Assembly: GCA_019828595.1 (NCBI GenBank)
Contig: JAHQRK010000008.1
Coordinates: forward strand, 372,001-436,000
DNA length: 64,000 nucleotides
From: Aphanomyces cochlioides
Lineage: Eukaryota > Oomycota > Saprolegniomycetes > Saprolegniales > Verrucalvaceae
Direction of reading: 5' to 3'
The notes below the pieces were generated by a model. It made no database searches. It saw only the letters and a list, made by a program, of their open reading frames with translations, and had not been told where the DNA came from. Of the stretch, positions 21,858 through 33,305 are shown one piece after another; position 1 is the first letter of the stretch; each line of letters opens with the position of its first letter. A program made the position numbers and the translations under genes.

Positions 21858-22879
21858 ATGCGCCCTGGTCCTTTGAAGAATACAATCATTAGTACGTATT
21901 CTCTATGAAAGGAAGAAGTACTGATTGATGCTTTTTCATGTAGCTGTGGTCTTCTCGTTCTTGTCGCTCATGAGCTGCACGTATTCGACCATTTATCCCG
22001 CGTGGTTTCAACAGAAGTACAAGGCAGTGGACCCGATTGTGTTCCAGGGCTTTGGTATTTTCAACTTTTACTCGACACAGAAGCTTGACTCGCCCTTCTA
22101 CGCGTCCGTGACGACGCTCTCGTACAAAGAATACTGCAACAAGGACGTCGCCTCCCCAAACTGGATGCTTGGCGGCGACGCGCAATTTCGAAACATTCTA
22201 TGCGGCTATTCGCTCAAAGCAGTTCAATACGTGAGCTTCTTTGCGTCTTTGTTCGCTGGTACGTGCGATTACTTTGTCGTGGCACTCATTCGAAGTGAAA
22301 TTCTATAGCATTTGGCTTAATAGCTTCGATCGCAGCATGCTTTAATCCCGCGGCAGGCTGGGCAGAGCGCATGCTATCGTCGACGACGCTTATTTCATGT
22401 AGGGCTTATATTGTTCGACTTTCGTCAGCTCACAGCATTTTCTAGCACTATTACTCCTTACGGCTCTGATTGTTTGGGCTATTCGTATTCAACAGCGTAT
22501 GCTGGAAATCGATGTTATTTCGTCAGCATATATCCTTTGCAAGAAGGATGACACCAAATGGAGCTGCTGGTTTTATGGCTACAGCTTTTGGGCTGCTATT
22601 GGTGGCGTTGTTGGCATGTTGATTACCATGTACACGAGTTCTGCCGGCCGTGCGGAAAAAATCCGCCATTTCCGTCATGAATATGAAGCCGATTTGGCCG
22701 TCGCCATGCAACAATCTATGGAAGCCAATGGTGGTGTGGGCAATACCGGTATTAAATTGCCATTTGACGGCGGCTTGACAATGTTTCTGGGTTTAGGTGC
22801 TTATGGTCAACAGCGTTTCGATAATATGCCCATCCAACACGTGCCTCATCAAAGTTCCGTCAAGGGTGGCATCGTCTAA
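21858..22879 (+). CDS. Paralogous four-helix membrane protein with one UIM
   Basis: Four exons: 21858-21891, 21944-22258, 22309-22398 and 22446-22879 (introns 47-52 bp), 290 residues. The first three introns match the paralogue at 19908 in position and phase, and exon 3 is 90 bp in both. The exon 4 acceptor is TTCTAG at 22445; an earlier CACAG would break the frame. The signature segments are shared: YPAWFQQKYK, FNFYSTQKLDSPFYAS, YCNKDVASPNWMLGG, CFNPAAGWAERM and WSCWFYGYSFW. The cytosolic tail retains a single UIM-like helix, YEADLAVAMQQSMEA, then diverges into a Gly-rich end. It probably has the same topology as its neighbour with weaker ubiquitin avidity. Tandem duplication is the likely origin. 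Confidence 0.86.
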
Positions 22880-23624
22880 TGTGTTCATTATCGAAAAAAT
22901 GCATCATGTGTTCAAGAACTTCCTCCCGTCGGTCTCCTTGTCGACTTTTACTTCATCTCCTAGTCTCATGAGGGGTTGAAATTCCTTTGCATTCAAGAGC
23001 AGGTGGACGTTTGTGTTGCTAGCTGGGAATTGTGGGTAGCAAGAATCATCTGTGAGGGGGCTGTTAGTGGCAATGCCGCGCTAGAAGAGGAATTGAAGGT
23101 GGCGCTGTTGACGAACTGGTAAAGCCATGCTCACCTCTCACTCTCTGGAGCATCACAATGGGCCAGGCGGAGAATGTCGCGGAATGCTTGATATAGTGAC
23201 CCGGACTGCATTGCAACACGCGACCGAGTGCTTGGATCGACGGCACGATGTTGGCGTGTTATCTCCATGCTTGGTGATGATGAATGACATTTGCCTTCAT
23301 TATCCAAGATGATTTTCCCTCACAGTTGAAGTCCCCCAACTCGTAGGCCCTGCCCTGGCTTTGCCCCTTTTCCCACCGCATACCCTAATTTGCCCAGATG
23401 TGTTAAGCATATCACAGCAAATATCATGAATAACTCCAAAGACAGCCTTCAGCATTTACAACAGGAGGACTTGATCCTTCTCTTTCGCAATTATGTCTGG
23501 ACTGGACTACAACTTATGGCCTCTTGTGCAGCAGAGTTTTGACAAAGCTCCAAGAGTTCTGATCTGTCAACATCCCTTCAAAGCAATACGTATATATATT
23601 TCAAAAATTGATCTAAACCAGTCT
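22880..23624. other. Intergenic region between convergent genes
   Basis: Separates the end of the second tetraspan gene (plus) from the end of the eIF4G-like gene (minus). No supported ORF, repeat or RNA was seen. Confidence 0.5.
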
Positions 23625-26087
23625 CTAGTTGTTGTGGGCGGCAATAAATGCTTGAACCGCTTCGTTGTCTTTGACATCGAGCGTGGCAAGCACGGATGCC
23701 AAGTCATGCTGCACTTTGGATTGCTTGGCCTCTGGAAGCACTGCGAAGTTGATTTGATCCAAAGCAAGCACATTTTCACCAAGAAGTGGGGCAACCATTT
23801 CGCTCAAGTACAAGCCAGCCTTGGGGATATCAATTTCCACGTCTTCTAAAAACTCGAGCAGATCGTTCACGGCACTGACAATGCCACCAACCTCCAAAAG
23901 GTTAGCGCTCACCAAACCACTCAAAAATGGCCCAACGGCAGCACGCTCGGCTTGCTTTTGCTCGAGGGCATAGTTGATTACAGTCGTGGTGACCGCCATG
24001 GAATACTTCAAAGCGTCGTGCAATTGGGCTTGGACTTCCGCAATGTCTTGCTCAAACACAAACTCCTTGAACATGCTCTTGGCCGATTTTTTGACAGCTT
24101 CTTCATCGCGTTCCTTGGGAGCTTGTGGAGGCAACGCCTGAGATTTCTGAGGTGGCGCAGGGGCAGCAGCGGGTGGAGTCTCAACAGGAACACGAGGAAT
24201 ATTAGGACGATCAATTGTGTGGCGGCGTTCTCGTTCGACCGAGCCACGTCGAGGTCGAGGCTTACTGCGATCATCGTTTCGTTTTTCTAATCACAAAATC
24301 GTCAAGAAAAAATGGAGGCTAGAGCATTTACCAGATCGAGGAGGGTTACGGAGTTCAGCAGAGACACTCTTGGTCAATTTAACTTTGGAAGGGATGGTAT
24401 TCCAGCCATCAGAAGGAGGAGGAGGCAACGATGCCATCGATTGACTCTTGTGGAATTTGGGCTTGCCAGACGACGATGGTGGTCCAGAGGACGTCTTGGC
24501 CTTTTCTTCACGGGCGACTTGCGCATGAACTTCGGCAATCGTTGTAGCCTTGGCTTCTTTCAACCGCGCGACGTACTTATTCGCTCGCATGTCGATCAAA
24601 TCTTGCAGCATGAAGCGGACACGAGTGCACAATTTGTCCTTGGCTTGGCTCAAGCTAGCAATCAAATCGAAGTATTGTTTAAAGAGCGCAGCTTCAGTTG
24701 GCACAGCGGCGGCACGTTCTTCCATACGGGCGCCGACAGTGGCCAACAACTTGCACAAGCACTCCAGCGATTCCTCATCGGGCGCTTCCAAATTGCCGAA
24801 GAGGCGCTGAATGCATTCGTGCATGATGCGGGCACTCAACATGCCTTGCTTGTACAATTCGCCAATGAATCGAATATGGCCAAGAGTTGCGCGTTTGAGC
24901 ACAAGCGCCTTTTCTTCACGCGCTTCGTCTGAAATGTGTTCGCCTTCAGCATCCAAGGCAGTCAATGGGGAGACTTCAAATTCTTTCTGGCACCGTGTAA
25001 GCAGCAACGTCCGGAACAACTTGGCGGCATTCGTGTCAGCAATCAACGGCATGTCGGTGCGGGCCATTTTACCGCAAAGTTCAGCGTACATGGTCGAGAA
25101 ATGCCACTCCATTTGTGCCTTTTTGACCACCATATCGATCGAGCCTTGCAACACTTCTTCGTTCGTGACAGCAACATCAATCAATTGATCCGACAAACGG
25201 TCAAACTTCTCCACGGACAACTTGTTCAAGATAGATTGGACCTGTTTCAAGTAGTCATCTGTCGTGAGTTCCTCCTTCGCACCAAGAGCAATCTTGGGCT
25301 TCCATCGAGTTTCTTCGTTGATGCTCAATGGCTTGACTGGTGACAAAGATTCTTCATTGACGTGGTTCTTGTGATGCGAGGGTTGCTTGTGCTTCTTGTG
25401 ACTCTTCTTGCCACGAGAATGATGCTCTGGCTTGGTGAAAGCAGCTCGCGCCGCCTTGGATTCGCCAGGGACGCCAAGACACAGGACAAGTCCAGTGGGA
25501 ACTGGGCAAGTAGCAGGCTCCATCTCGAGCAATTCCGCAATTGTGTACGTAATGCGGCGCTTGCGTCCTGGGCTTGCTTGCTTTTCGCTCGATTCCGACG
25601 GACTGGGACTGCTTTCCGTGGATGCGACAGAGATAGGCGACATAGGATGGGATTCCTCTTCGGGTTCAATTTTCACGACGGCAGGTGTTGGCGTTGGCAT
25701 CGTCGTTGGAGCAGGTTTCTCGACAACTTCTTCGATGGGCTTTACTTCTTTCTCGACAACCACGACGGGTTCAGCGACGGCAGGGACAACAGTAGGGACA
25801 GCGGGGGCGACTGGTTTTTCATCAACGACAGGCTCGACGACTACTGGCGTTTGGACAACCGCAGGAGCTGGTGGAACGACGACTAAAGGGAGAGAGATCA
25901 GCGGGAAAGGACAGATTCACAACGGTGTACAAGAAGGGACGAATTCTTTCGCAGTGATGTTCAGGCTGGGCGCCGGCGCAGCTGGCTTGGTAAAGGCAAC
26001 GTTGGAAGGTTGCCAGGATGGAGCATTCGCCGACAGGACGAACGCGGGTGCCTTGGCATTGAGCTTACTCTTGGTCGTGTCAACCAT
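23625..26087 (-). CDS. eIF4G-like translation initiation scaffold (MIF4G + MA3)
   Basis: Three exons on the minus strand: 25931-26087, 24332-25882 and 23625-24286 (introns of 48 and 45 bp), 789 residues. The N terminus has PAM2-like motifs for the MLLE domain of poly(A)-binding protein: SKLNAKAPAF (about residues 7-16) and SLNITAKEFVPS (about 41-52). After a Pro/Val/Glu linker comes the eIF4E-binding motif YTIAELLE (Y-x4-L-hydrophobic), then an acidic/basic spacer, a MIF4G domain for eIF4A binding (DDYLKQVQSILNKLSVEKFD, IHECIQRLFG-type repeats), an RS/RG-rich linker, and a C-terminal MA3 domain (KSMFKEFVFEQDIAEVQ) ending AFIAAHNN. Length and lack of a W2 domain resemble plant eIFiso4G. It would bridge cap-bound eIF4E, eIF4A and PABP. 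The assignment is strong; the isoform is not. Confidence 0.9.
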
Positions 26088-27972
26088 GTTGGATTTTGTG
26101 CTCCAACCAATTTGCGATGAATTCGCCGGATATGGCGATTCTTATTTCGAAATAATTTAAAATATGATCAAATCATTCAAACCTGCTGTTAAAGAGTATT
26201 TCGAATGCTTTTAAAATAAAATTTGGCGGTTGCGGACTGTCACATGTCGTTGCCACAAGAAGTCCTCAAAAAATATTTAAAAAATATTTTAAATACATTT
26301 TGTTTGAACAAAGTTCTTAAACTGTATTTTAATTAGGTTTGAAATAGGTTTTCTCGTCAGAGTGTCGTGAATGAAAATTTTAATGAAATGTTTTAAACGT
26401 CTCTTCAATTTAAAGAATATATTTAAAACTCATTCTTTTGATAATTGGATCTTACTTCTATGAAGATTCGTTTTGCTACAAAAAGGAATCTTGTTGTCTA
26501 CTGAAAAAGAACTTTCAGGCTGATTGATGACGCTGAACAAGGTTAGCGAAGCAAAGAAGCAGCTTCCTGGCGCGAAACGCCATGTATACCAAACACTTGT
26601 GAACTTTAAACTGCTCTGACCTATCTGCGTCAAGATTTACTATTGCTTGTCCGAAAGGAAGCACACTCTACTTCTTCTTAGACTTCAAGCTGTGAGGAAT
26701 TCGCTTCGTAATGATGTTGATTTGATCGCAGCGAGTGGTTTACGAGGTCTCAGACTCACTCAGCCCGCAATGAGACTAAATGAACGTACTCTACGGGCAT
26801 GAATGACATTTCTTTGCATCAGTCGGAGCCCGAGCCATTTCTAGCGTCTGTTTTAAGCACACCCTGGATCTTGTAAAGATGGCCATCGCTGGAGCTCTGA
26901 CTGCTTTCATACTGGAATGCTTTGTTGGGTCAAGACAAAAAAAACACGCAACAAATGTGAGACGCATACCAAACTTGGAAAGGAAACGGCCTCCAGATAT
27001 ATATTTACAACGTTTTTCATTATCAAATTGATGCCATGAAGCCCAAGAAGGTAGCTCCAAGTCATTGAACTCCTTGTGTATTCATCCATCGACGTAGAAA
27101 AAGCAGCCTCATGCTGCTGAACTACGGCGTCTTGCTGCTCTGTACAATCTTGGCAATCACGCTTCATTTCCAAGTACTATCAAGCCTGGAAAGGGTGGAA
27201 AAAGTCGAGTACACCTTTCAAAATTATCTATCTTAGCTCAAACCACCTTGCTTAGACCGTCAAAGTAAGCGACTATGAAGCTAAGGAATCACCTGAAGCG
27301 CATACGGCGGTGTGTTTTCATCAATACCTGAATTCTTGACCTCCAGTAGAATAAATGGAAGCTCGGCCACAACAACTCGACCTCGAGGTTTTAAAATTCC
27401 TGAATTCGTACCTCTGATATTGATTTACGACAGTTTTAAGCTCAGTGCAAGTGGCATTGACGGGCTTCTGGAGCCAAGCGATGGTACCCGACAAGTTCTT
27501 GCGATGCATGCGAGTCCTTGCCTGGAATTTGAAAAACTCTTACTCGCTTATCCACCTCCTTCAGTACAAACTCCAGTAGAAAATTATCCTCAACAATTTG
27601 CAGGTCACTTCCGTCTCGAAAACGTTGGCAAAACCAGCCCAGAACTGGACCAAGCCACATAAATCACAACCAACAATGTCAAAATACAATACAGACATGC
27701 CTGGAGCTTGGGAACAAGGTGGAACATTTTGCAACGTCCTGTAATTTTTCTTGTAGAAAGGATAGATTCAAGCACGAAGCCCCCATGGAATCCCCCAGGC
27801 TCAGTGAACCAAACCAACGATAAATCACCTCCGAAAACACAGAGGAAAGAGAAACATCAAGCGAAAGAGTACACTATTCCCAATCAAACTGTTGAGCGTA
27901 TGGTCCGTCAAGCTCAAAAAGCAGGTATTCCCTACCGAAAAATCCAAATTCAATGGAGTAGAGCGTGGCTAT
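26088..27972. other. AT-rich intergenic region
   Basis: The first ~350 bp upstream of the eIF4G-like start are very AT-rich (runs such as AAAATATTTAAAAAATATTTT near 26270) and should contain its promoter. No gene is supported to about 27700. The stretch 27700-27970 has open frames that may be the undetermined 5' part of the next gene. Confidence 0.4.
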
Positions 27973-29072
27973 ATGGCTGTCAAGACGAAAAACGAAAAGG
28001 AAAAAAATGCAGCTCAAACTTATGCGCTCCCCATCGCTGCGTCGTAAATTCTCTTCATAAATTACAGACCGAAGACTGATGTGTTTATCTTAGGCCAGCA
28101 GCGCGGAGTTACCGCTTGGGATTAGAGCCCCTTCCGTCGTCGAATGGCCAAGAAATTAAGAAACGCCGACCAAAGTCGGCCATACATTTGTCAACAGCGA
28201 TTAAAGTCGCGGGGGCAAAAATGCGCCCCAAGACTGCCAAAATGACATTTTTAAGGTCGGCTACAGTCTGCTGCATGGACACACCTGAAACAAACACGGT
28301 AATTATCGTTAACGCTACCCATAAGGAGGAACTCTAACCTATATAGGTGGAGGAATACGCTTCTAAGTTTCAAGCTGAACGAGAACGGCGAAAAAACGTT
28401 GCCACGAGAAAACACGCTCTGCATCGCATTGCTCGGTACGTTCGTTATGGAACTAATAGAACTATTAATTCCATTTTGGGGCTGTAGATACGAGTCCATT
28501 CGAGAGAGATCAGTCGAGTACATGTTTAATTGCTTGCGAAATCAAGCTTTGGATAATGTGCCGCGCCATTTACACACAAAATACGAAGAGCTCGACATGG
28601 ACGAGTATATGCGGTAAGGCCGATTTCCCCAGCGCCACGTTAGAACTTTGGCTTTCATAGGCTGGTTGAGACAAACGAAGACGAGAATCCCTTCTGGCAC
28701 GCGGATGATCCATCACACACTTATGATGGTGCATGGGATGGCTGTGTTTTAGGCCTCCTTTGGGTATTCTCGTGTTTCAATTTTGTATTTCTATCGTATT
28801 TTCTGCCAAGGTGGATCGATTGCAATTTTCCAAAGCGATGCAATGTTTGAAAATGTCACTGACTGATGTGAATTTGCTCTTCAGTGCTTTTGACTTTCAC
28901 GTGGATCATCGTGTCGAAGTGAGTTGAATGTTTGATGAAACGAGTGACGATTGAATTTCAGATTGGACGCATATGCCGCGAAATTCGTACGCTACAAATG
29001 GCCAAAGCTAAAGAGCACGTGCCAGACTTGATGCTTGGTGGGAAACGATCCACTCTACGTGATAAACCTTGA
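27973..29072 (+). CDS. Conserved-looking hypothetical protein, seven exons
   Basis: Exons 27973-28043, 28094-28298, 28347-28435, 28488-28613, 28661-28763, 28811-28918 and 28962-29072 join in frame to 270 residues. All six introns (43-52 bp) have GT-AG ends and consistent phase, which is the main evidence. The ATG is the first in the frame, but the frame is open back to 27808 and an upstream exon is possible. The protein is basic at the N terminus (GQEIKKRRPKSAIH), then helical (VEEYASKFQAERERRKNVATRKHALHRIA split over exons). It has a PFWHADDPSHTYDGAWDG segment and a region FSKAMQCLKMSLTDVNLLFSAFD followed by HVDHRVEIG, weakly like a degenerate EF-hand. It ends LGGKRSTLRDKP. I do not recognise the family. 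Confidence 0.72.
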
Positions 29073-29236
29073 GAACTTAACTTACGATAATGATATAAAG
29101 ACGATTGAATTCTTTTCATAAGGGGGAATGGCCCACACGATAATCCTTCCCTTTGCCTATATACGTGGGGTAATGACGCTTTATCAAACACAGGACAAGG
29201 ATATTCTTGATGAAACGACAAACTAGATATATTGAT

Positions 29237-29839
29237 TTAATGGTAAGCCTTGAAGTAAGCCTTCGAGTCTTCAGGGTTGGCGACCATCGTGGCCTTACCA
29301 GCAGTCCAGTTCGCGGGACACACTTCACCAAACTCATCCGTGTACTGGAAAGCTTCCACCAAACGCAAGATTTCGTCCACGTTGCGGCCCACCGGCAAGT
29401 CGTTGATCGTGATTTGACGCAACACACCCTTCGTGTCAATGATGAACAATCCACGCAACGCCACGCCGTTGTCGGCATCAGAATCGTCTTCGATCAACAC
29501 ACCGTAGTCCTTCGAGATCTTCTTGGTGATGTCCGAGATGACCGGGATCTTCATTTCGCCCAAACCACCGTCGTTGCGAGGGTGCTTGATCCAGGCCAAG
29601 TGGGAGAACTTGGAGTCGACGGACGCCGCCAAGACAGCCGTGTTGAGCTTCTTGAAGTCTTCAATGCGGTCCGAGAAGGCGATGATTTCCGTGGGGCAGA
29701 CGAACGTGAAGTCGAGCGGGTAGAAGAAGAGGACGACGTATTGTCCCAAGTAGTCCTTGAGGCTGACTTCTTCGAAGCGTCCGTTGATGACGGCTTCGGC
29801 GGTGAAAGCAGGAGCGGGCTTGCGGATCGTGGCGACCAT
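29237..29839 (-). CDS. 2-Cys peroxiredoxin, copy 1
   Basis: A 200-residue intronless CDS. The start [12 protein letters not shown] is chosen because it matches the other two copies; an in-frame ATG further upstream exists. The peroxidatic Cys is in [12 protein letters not shown] and the resolving Cys in GEVCPANW, the pattern of typical 2-Cys (Prx1/AhpC-TSA) enzymes, which reduce H2O2 and organic peroxides using thioredoxin. The conserved Arg is in ALRGLFIID. The C terminus is YFKAYH, shorter than copy 3 and lacking a YF extension, so it may resist over-oxidation (inference). The codon choice is G/C-rich at third positions, suggesting high expression. The coding DNA is almost identical to copies at 32703 and 34202. 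Confidence 0.96.
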   Translation of the reverse strand: MVATIRKPAPAFTAEAVINGRFEEVSLKDYLGQYVVLFFYPLDFTFVCPTEIIAFSDRIEDFKKLNTAVLAASVDSKFSHLAWIKHPRNDGGLGEMKIPVISDITKKISKDYGVLIEDDSDADNGVALRGLFIIDTKGVLRQITINDLPVGRNVDEILRLVEAFQYTDEFGEVCPANWTAGKATMVANPEDSKAYFKAYH

Positions 29840-30663
29840 TGCGATGTCGACTGCAAAATAAGAAATGAAATTCAACTTTGACCTGGATGACATGACGACG
29901 AACACACACTCTATTGTACATGTTGGAATAAAGTTTCAGAGTATATTGATAATGAAAGGTTTGATGCCTTGGATGTTTGCATTTGTGCGTACGACTAAAG
30001 ATTATTTGGCTTGCTGTGTAGTCCAATATGATATCGTTCGATTGAATTCTAATCTACCTTGAAAACCTGATGGGGGGCCATCGTAGGATTTCTTGTGCAT
30101 GTAGTATTTGTTCTCCAAGCCAATGGTTTGATCCATGCTTTAAGAATAGTCAACGACGTGGAGTCGAACATATCTTGCACCAAAATTAGTTTTGAAGGAT
30201 ATTTCACTGTGAGTAGCCACTTTCGATTGCTGTAATTTATCGATTTAACACCTGTGTTTAAATGAAAGGATGTCATTAGGACAGTCGTGAGCACTTTTGA
30301 CCTGCTGTGCTAGCTATATCTCGTCCTGGAATCCTGTGCACGATGCGTTCCTTGGAAATTAAGATATCATAATTGGAAGGGTAATACATCTATAAAGTGG
30401 TCAATGGCAGATGATAAGCATTAATTTGGACAGGATATTATTTATAACAGGATGTAGTAGATTGACTTAGGCGATAGCTGATTCTGTCGACTTGGATTAC
30501 TGTAGTCGCGACCGACGATTTCAACGCTAAGAATCATTCTCTCGCCTTTCCATATTCGAATTGACTAGCTGCCGATTGCCTAGACGGAGGCAGTAGGTCC
30601 AGGGATGCCAAGCTTCTGATCGACCTTAATATCAAGAAACTGGAGGTGGACACATCGAAGTGG
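29840..30663. other. AT-rich spacer upstream of peroxiredoxin copy 1
   Basis: No gene is supported. The first 22 bp upstream of the ATG (with a TTTTGCAG acceptor-like segment on the minus strand) are shared with copy 2, hinting at a 5' UTR intron end; beyond that the two copies differ. Confidence 0.4.
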
Positions 30664-30806
30664 ACTCTACAGAGAGGCACCCATGTTGAGGGAACTCACA
30701 TATAAGGCAGGTTGTACAATCTGGTTCGTTGTGCAAAACGTTGTGCAATCGTTGTAGCACAACGGGTCTGTTGTACTAAAATTGTGTAACGTTTTGTTAT
30801 AAATCA

Positions 30807-30960
30807 AGAACAGCTTGTTATAAATATTCAAAGCCTTCTAGATTAAGAGAACAGCATGTTATAAAATATTCGCAGCCTTCTATTATAGATTAAGAGAACT
30901 GCTTGTTATAAATATCCAAAGCCTTCTAGATTAAGAGAACAGCATGCTATAAATATTCAG
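30807..30960. repeat. Tandem repeats of about 41-47 bp inside the element
   Basis: Three and a half units start near 30807, 30849, 30896 and 30937. Each begins GAAC(A/T)GC(T/A)TG(T/C)TATAAA and continues with AGCCTTCTA and GATTAAGA. Such subterminal arrays are typical transposase-binding regions of DNA elements; that role is an inference. Confidence 0.8.
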
Positions 30961-30965
30961 TAGAT

Positions 30966-31103
30966 ATGTCAATGCAGAAAGAATCAAAAGAGGAAGGCGA
31001 CTTTCTTGACAATAGCGAAGACGTCTTTGACGAAGACGATCTTGACTCTTTTTCTCAATTATTGTCCAAAATTGCTGCTGCAGCAGCCATGGCTGAGTTC
31101 TAG
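30966..31103 (+). CDS. Small acidic ORF inside the element
   Basis: An ATG-to-TAG frame of 45 residues (MSMQKESKEEGDFLDN...), acidic in the middle (DVFDEDDLDSFSQLL) and ending in an Ala run (KIAAAAAMAEF). It could be the last piece of a deleted transposase, or chance. No domain is recognised. Confidence 0.35.
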   Translation: MSMQKESKEEGDFLDNSEDVFDEDDLDSFSQLLSKIAAAAAMAEF

Positions 31104-32228
31104 ACTGTGGCCCTTACATTTAGATGCATGAAGCTCTGGTGTACCTTACATAATACACTTAACGTTCCTGTTGCACAACGTGTTGTACTAACAGCATTAC
31201 CTTGTTGAGCAAAAACTCATTCACAAGAAAATGTCGGATAAAATATGACGAAATATCGGAATCGTCGGAAAAAAGTCGACCCTTTTCCGATAATATTTTC
31301 GTGATGGGTATACAAATCTCAAGTCATAGAGATATTACACATGAAAGTGTCGGAAAGCTAATCGGTGCTATTTGATTGGTAGTTAATATTAATTCTACAG
31401 GCAGTTGTTACCATCAAAAAGGGATTTCATGCTCCACAATTTCAAGGTGAAAATAACAAGCCCCATGCAGCTATTACGATGACTCTAAACGTCTCGTAGT
31501 TGATTGTTATCAACATGAAAATTGATCTAATTTAAATGAATTGAAATAAGCTTTCAAGTGCCGGTCTTGTGTAGGTTGAATTGCTGTCCAAATATCTTCG
31601 GAACTATTGAATCACAAATAAACGAGTGGGGTTTATCTGAATACATTGTATGTAGGATTGACTTGCATTAGTACCTCTACATTCCTTAAAAATGTTCGTT
31701 ATCCTCCCAGACAAGGAGTCATTTTACCATTTTAGAATCTCAACCTTGTTGATCAAACTGCATTACGTTTGCAGACAAACTCAAGTACTTTAGCTTGCAA
31801 CTGAATAATAATATTTCATGTTTAATCGACCGCAACATCTCAAAGCTCCCTTTTGCGCTGGAATTGTAGGACAACATGCTATTCAACACATACACTTAAA
31901 GTCTCTCTCTAATTCAATATCGCTTCAATTTACTACTCTGACGGGATGTTAAATACGTCAAAATACTCACTATTTGAAAATAGTGGCTGTGATGCATGTC
32001 GCTGCCTGATATTTGGCTCACATGAACTCCATGAATAACTTAAACCTCAGATATGTCCAAGGCGATCATGACATTCAAATTTATTTATAATATTAAACAA
32101 TCACATCAACGTATCAATTTTGAAACCTCGTCCGACAAATTCCCAGTACAATACAAAATCGTGTTGTATAACATGCCATACTCACATATTATGTGAGTTC
32201 CCTCAACATGGGTGCCTCTCTGTAGAGT

Positions 32229-32267
32229 AGGGAGAACGGAATTCATAATATGAATTCCGTTCTCCCT
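32229..32267. repeat. Near-perfect palindrome with 18-bp arms
   Basis: Immediately outside the right end of the inverted-repeat element lies AGGGAGAACGGAATTCAT, a 3-bp AAT centre and its exact complement. It could form a hairpin or cruciform. It may mark an older element end or a preferred insertion site. Confidence 0.85.
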
Positions 32268-32702
32268 TGGTTCCTCTTTTCGAACAAGTTGCTGGACATG
32301 GAGGAATCAATAAACTTATTGCGAATTCCAGCGAGATAATCCTTTGGTATTCGACCATTGGCATGGTGCGACATTGACTTCAGTTGGATCCTCCAAATGC
32401 CATCAAACTCGCTGGCTTGAGTGGATAAGCTATCCCAAGCAGATGAATTCTCGAACTGCTGAGAATTTTCGGGGCTCAATTAACAGCTCCAAGTCCAGTT
32501 CACAGCAACACCAGGCGGACTATAAAGCCTATGGTGCCAACGATGAGATCTAAGCTGTGCTTCTAATTTGTCTTCGATGACACTGCTTCAAGAGTACAGG
32601 GCTACAGACGAGTTTTCGACCTTGAGATTAAATTCCCAAATAAGTTGACCGAGGACGAAGGAAATGAATTTGATAGCACGCAGTATAATCTATATTGACG
32701 TC

Positions 32703-33305
32703 TTAATGGTTAGCCTTGAAGTAAGCCTTCGAGTCTTCAGGGTTGGCGACCATCGTGGCCTTACCAGCAGTCCAGTTCGCGGGACACACTTCACCAAACT
32801 CATCCGTGTACTGGAAAGCTTCCACCAAACGCAAGATTTCGTCCACGTTGCGGCCCACCGGCAAGTCGTTGATCGTGATTTGACGCAACACACCCTTCGT
32901 GTCAATGATGAACAATCCACGCAACGCCACGCCGTTGTCGGCATCAGAATCGTCTTCGATCAACACACCGTAGTCCTTCGAGATCTTCTTGGTGATGTCC
33001 GAGATGACCGGGATCTTCATTTCGCCCAAACCACCGTCGTTGCGAGGGTGCTTGATCCAGGCCAAGTGGGAGAACTTGGAGTCGACGGACGCCGCCAAGA
33101 CAGCCGTGTTGAGCTTCTTGAAGTCTTCAATGCGGTCCGAGAAGGCGATGATTTCCGTGGGGCAGACGAACGTGAAGTCGAGCGGGTAGAAGAAGAGGAC
33201 GACGTATTGTCCCAAGTAGTCCTTGAGGCTGACTTCTTCGAAGCGTCCGTTGATGACGGCTTCGGCGGTGAAAGCAGGAGCGGGCTTGCGGATCGTGGCG
33301 ACCAT
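32703..33305 (-). CDS. 2-Cys peroxiredoxin, copy 2
   Basis: A 200-residue intronless CDS whose protein is identical to copy 1 except at the penultimate residue (YFKANH instead of YFKAYH). Both redox Cys motifs ([14 protein letters not shown]) are intact. The DNA identity with copy 1 extends only about 22 bp upstream of the ATG and ends at the stop codon; beyond these points the flanks are unrelated. It shares orientation with copy 1. It should be a cytosolic thioredoxin-dependent peroxidase. Near-perfect coding identity with unrelated flanks points to recent gene conversion or to dispersal of a processed copy. Confidence 0.95.
   Translation of the reverse strand: MVATIRKPAPAFTAEAVINGRFEEVSLKDYLGQYVVLFFYPLDFTFVCPTEIIAFSDRIEDFKKLNTAVLAASVDSKFSHLAWIKHPRNDGGLGEMKIPVISDITKKISKDYGVLIEDDSDADNGVALRGLFIIDTKGVLRQITINDLPVGRNVDEILRLVEAFQYTDEFGEVCPANWTAGKATMVANPEDSKAYFKANH

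Larger units (their letters stand above)
30664..32228. mobile_element. 1.56-kb non-autonomous DNA element with 38-bp perfect inverted ends
   Basis: The ends 30664-30701 and 32191-32228 are perfect inverted repeats beginning ACTCTACAGAGAGGCACCCA. The interior is AT-rich, with a set of tandem repeats (30807-30960), GTTGTGCAA/TTGTTGTAC motifs near the left end, and one short acidic ORF (30966-31103). No transposase is present and no target duplication was identified, so the superfamily is unknown. It lies between peroxiredoxin copies 1 and 2. Confidence 0.8.

Noticed and set aside
24312..26160. Plus-strand ORFs over the eIF4G-like gene
   Set aside because: Shadow frames of the sense gene, low-complexity Arg/Gly/Thr translations of its codons.
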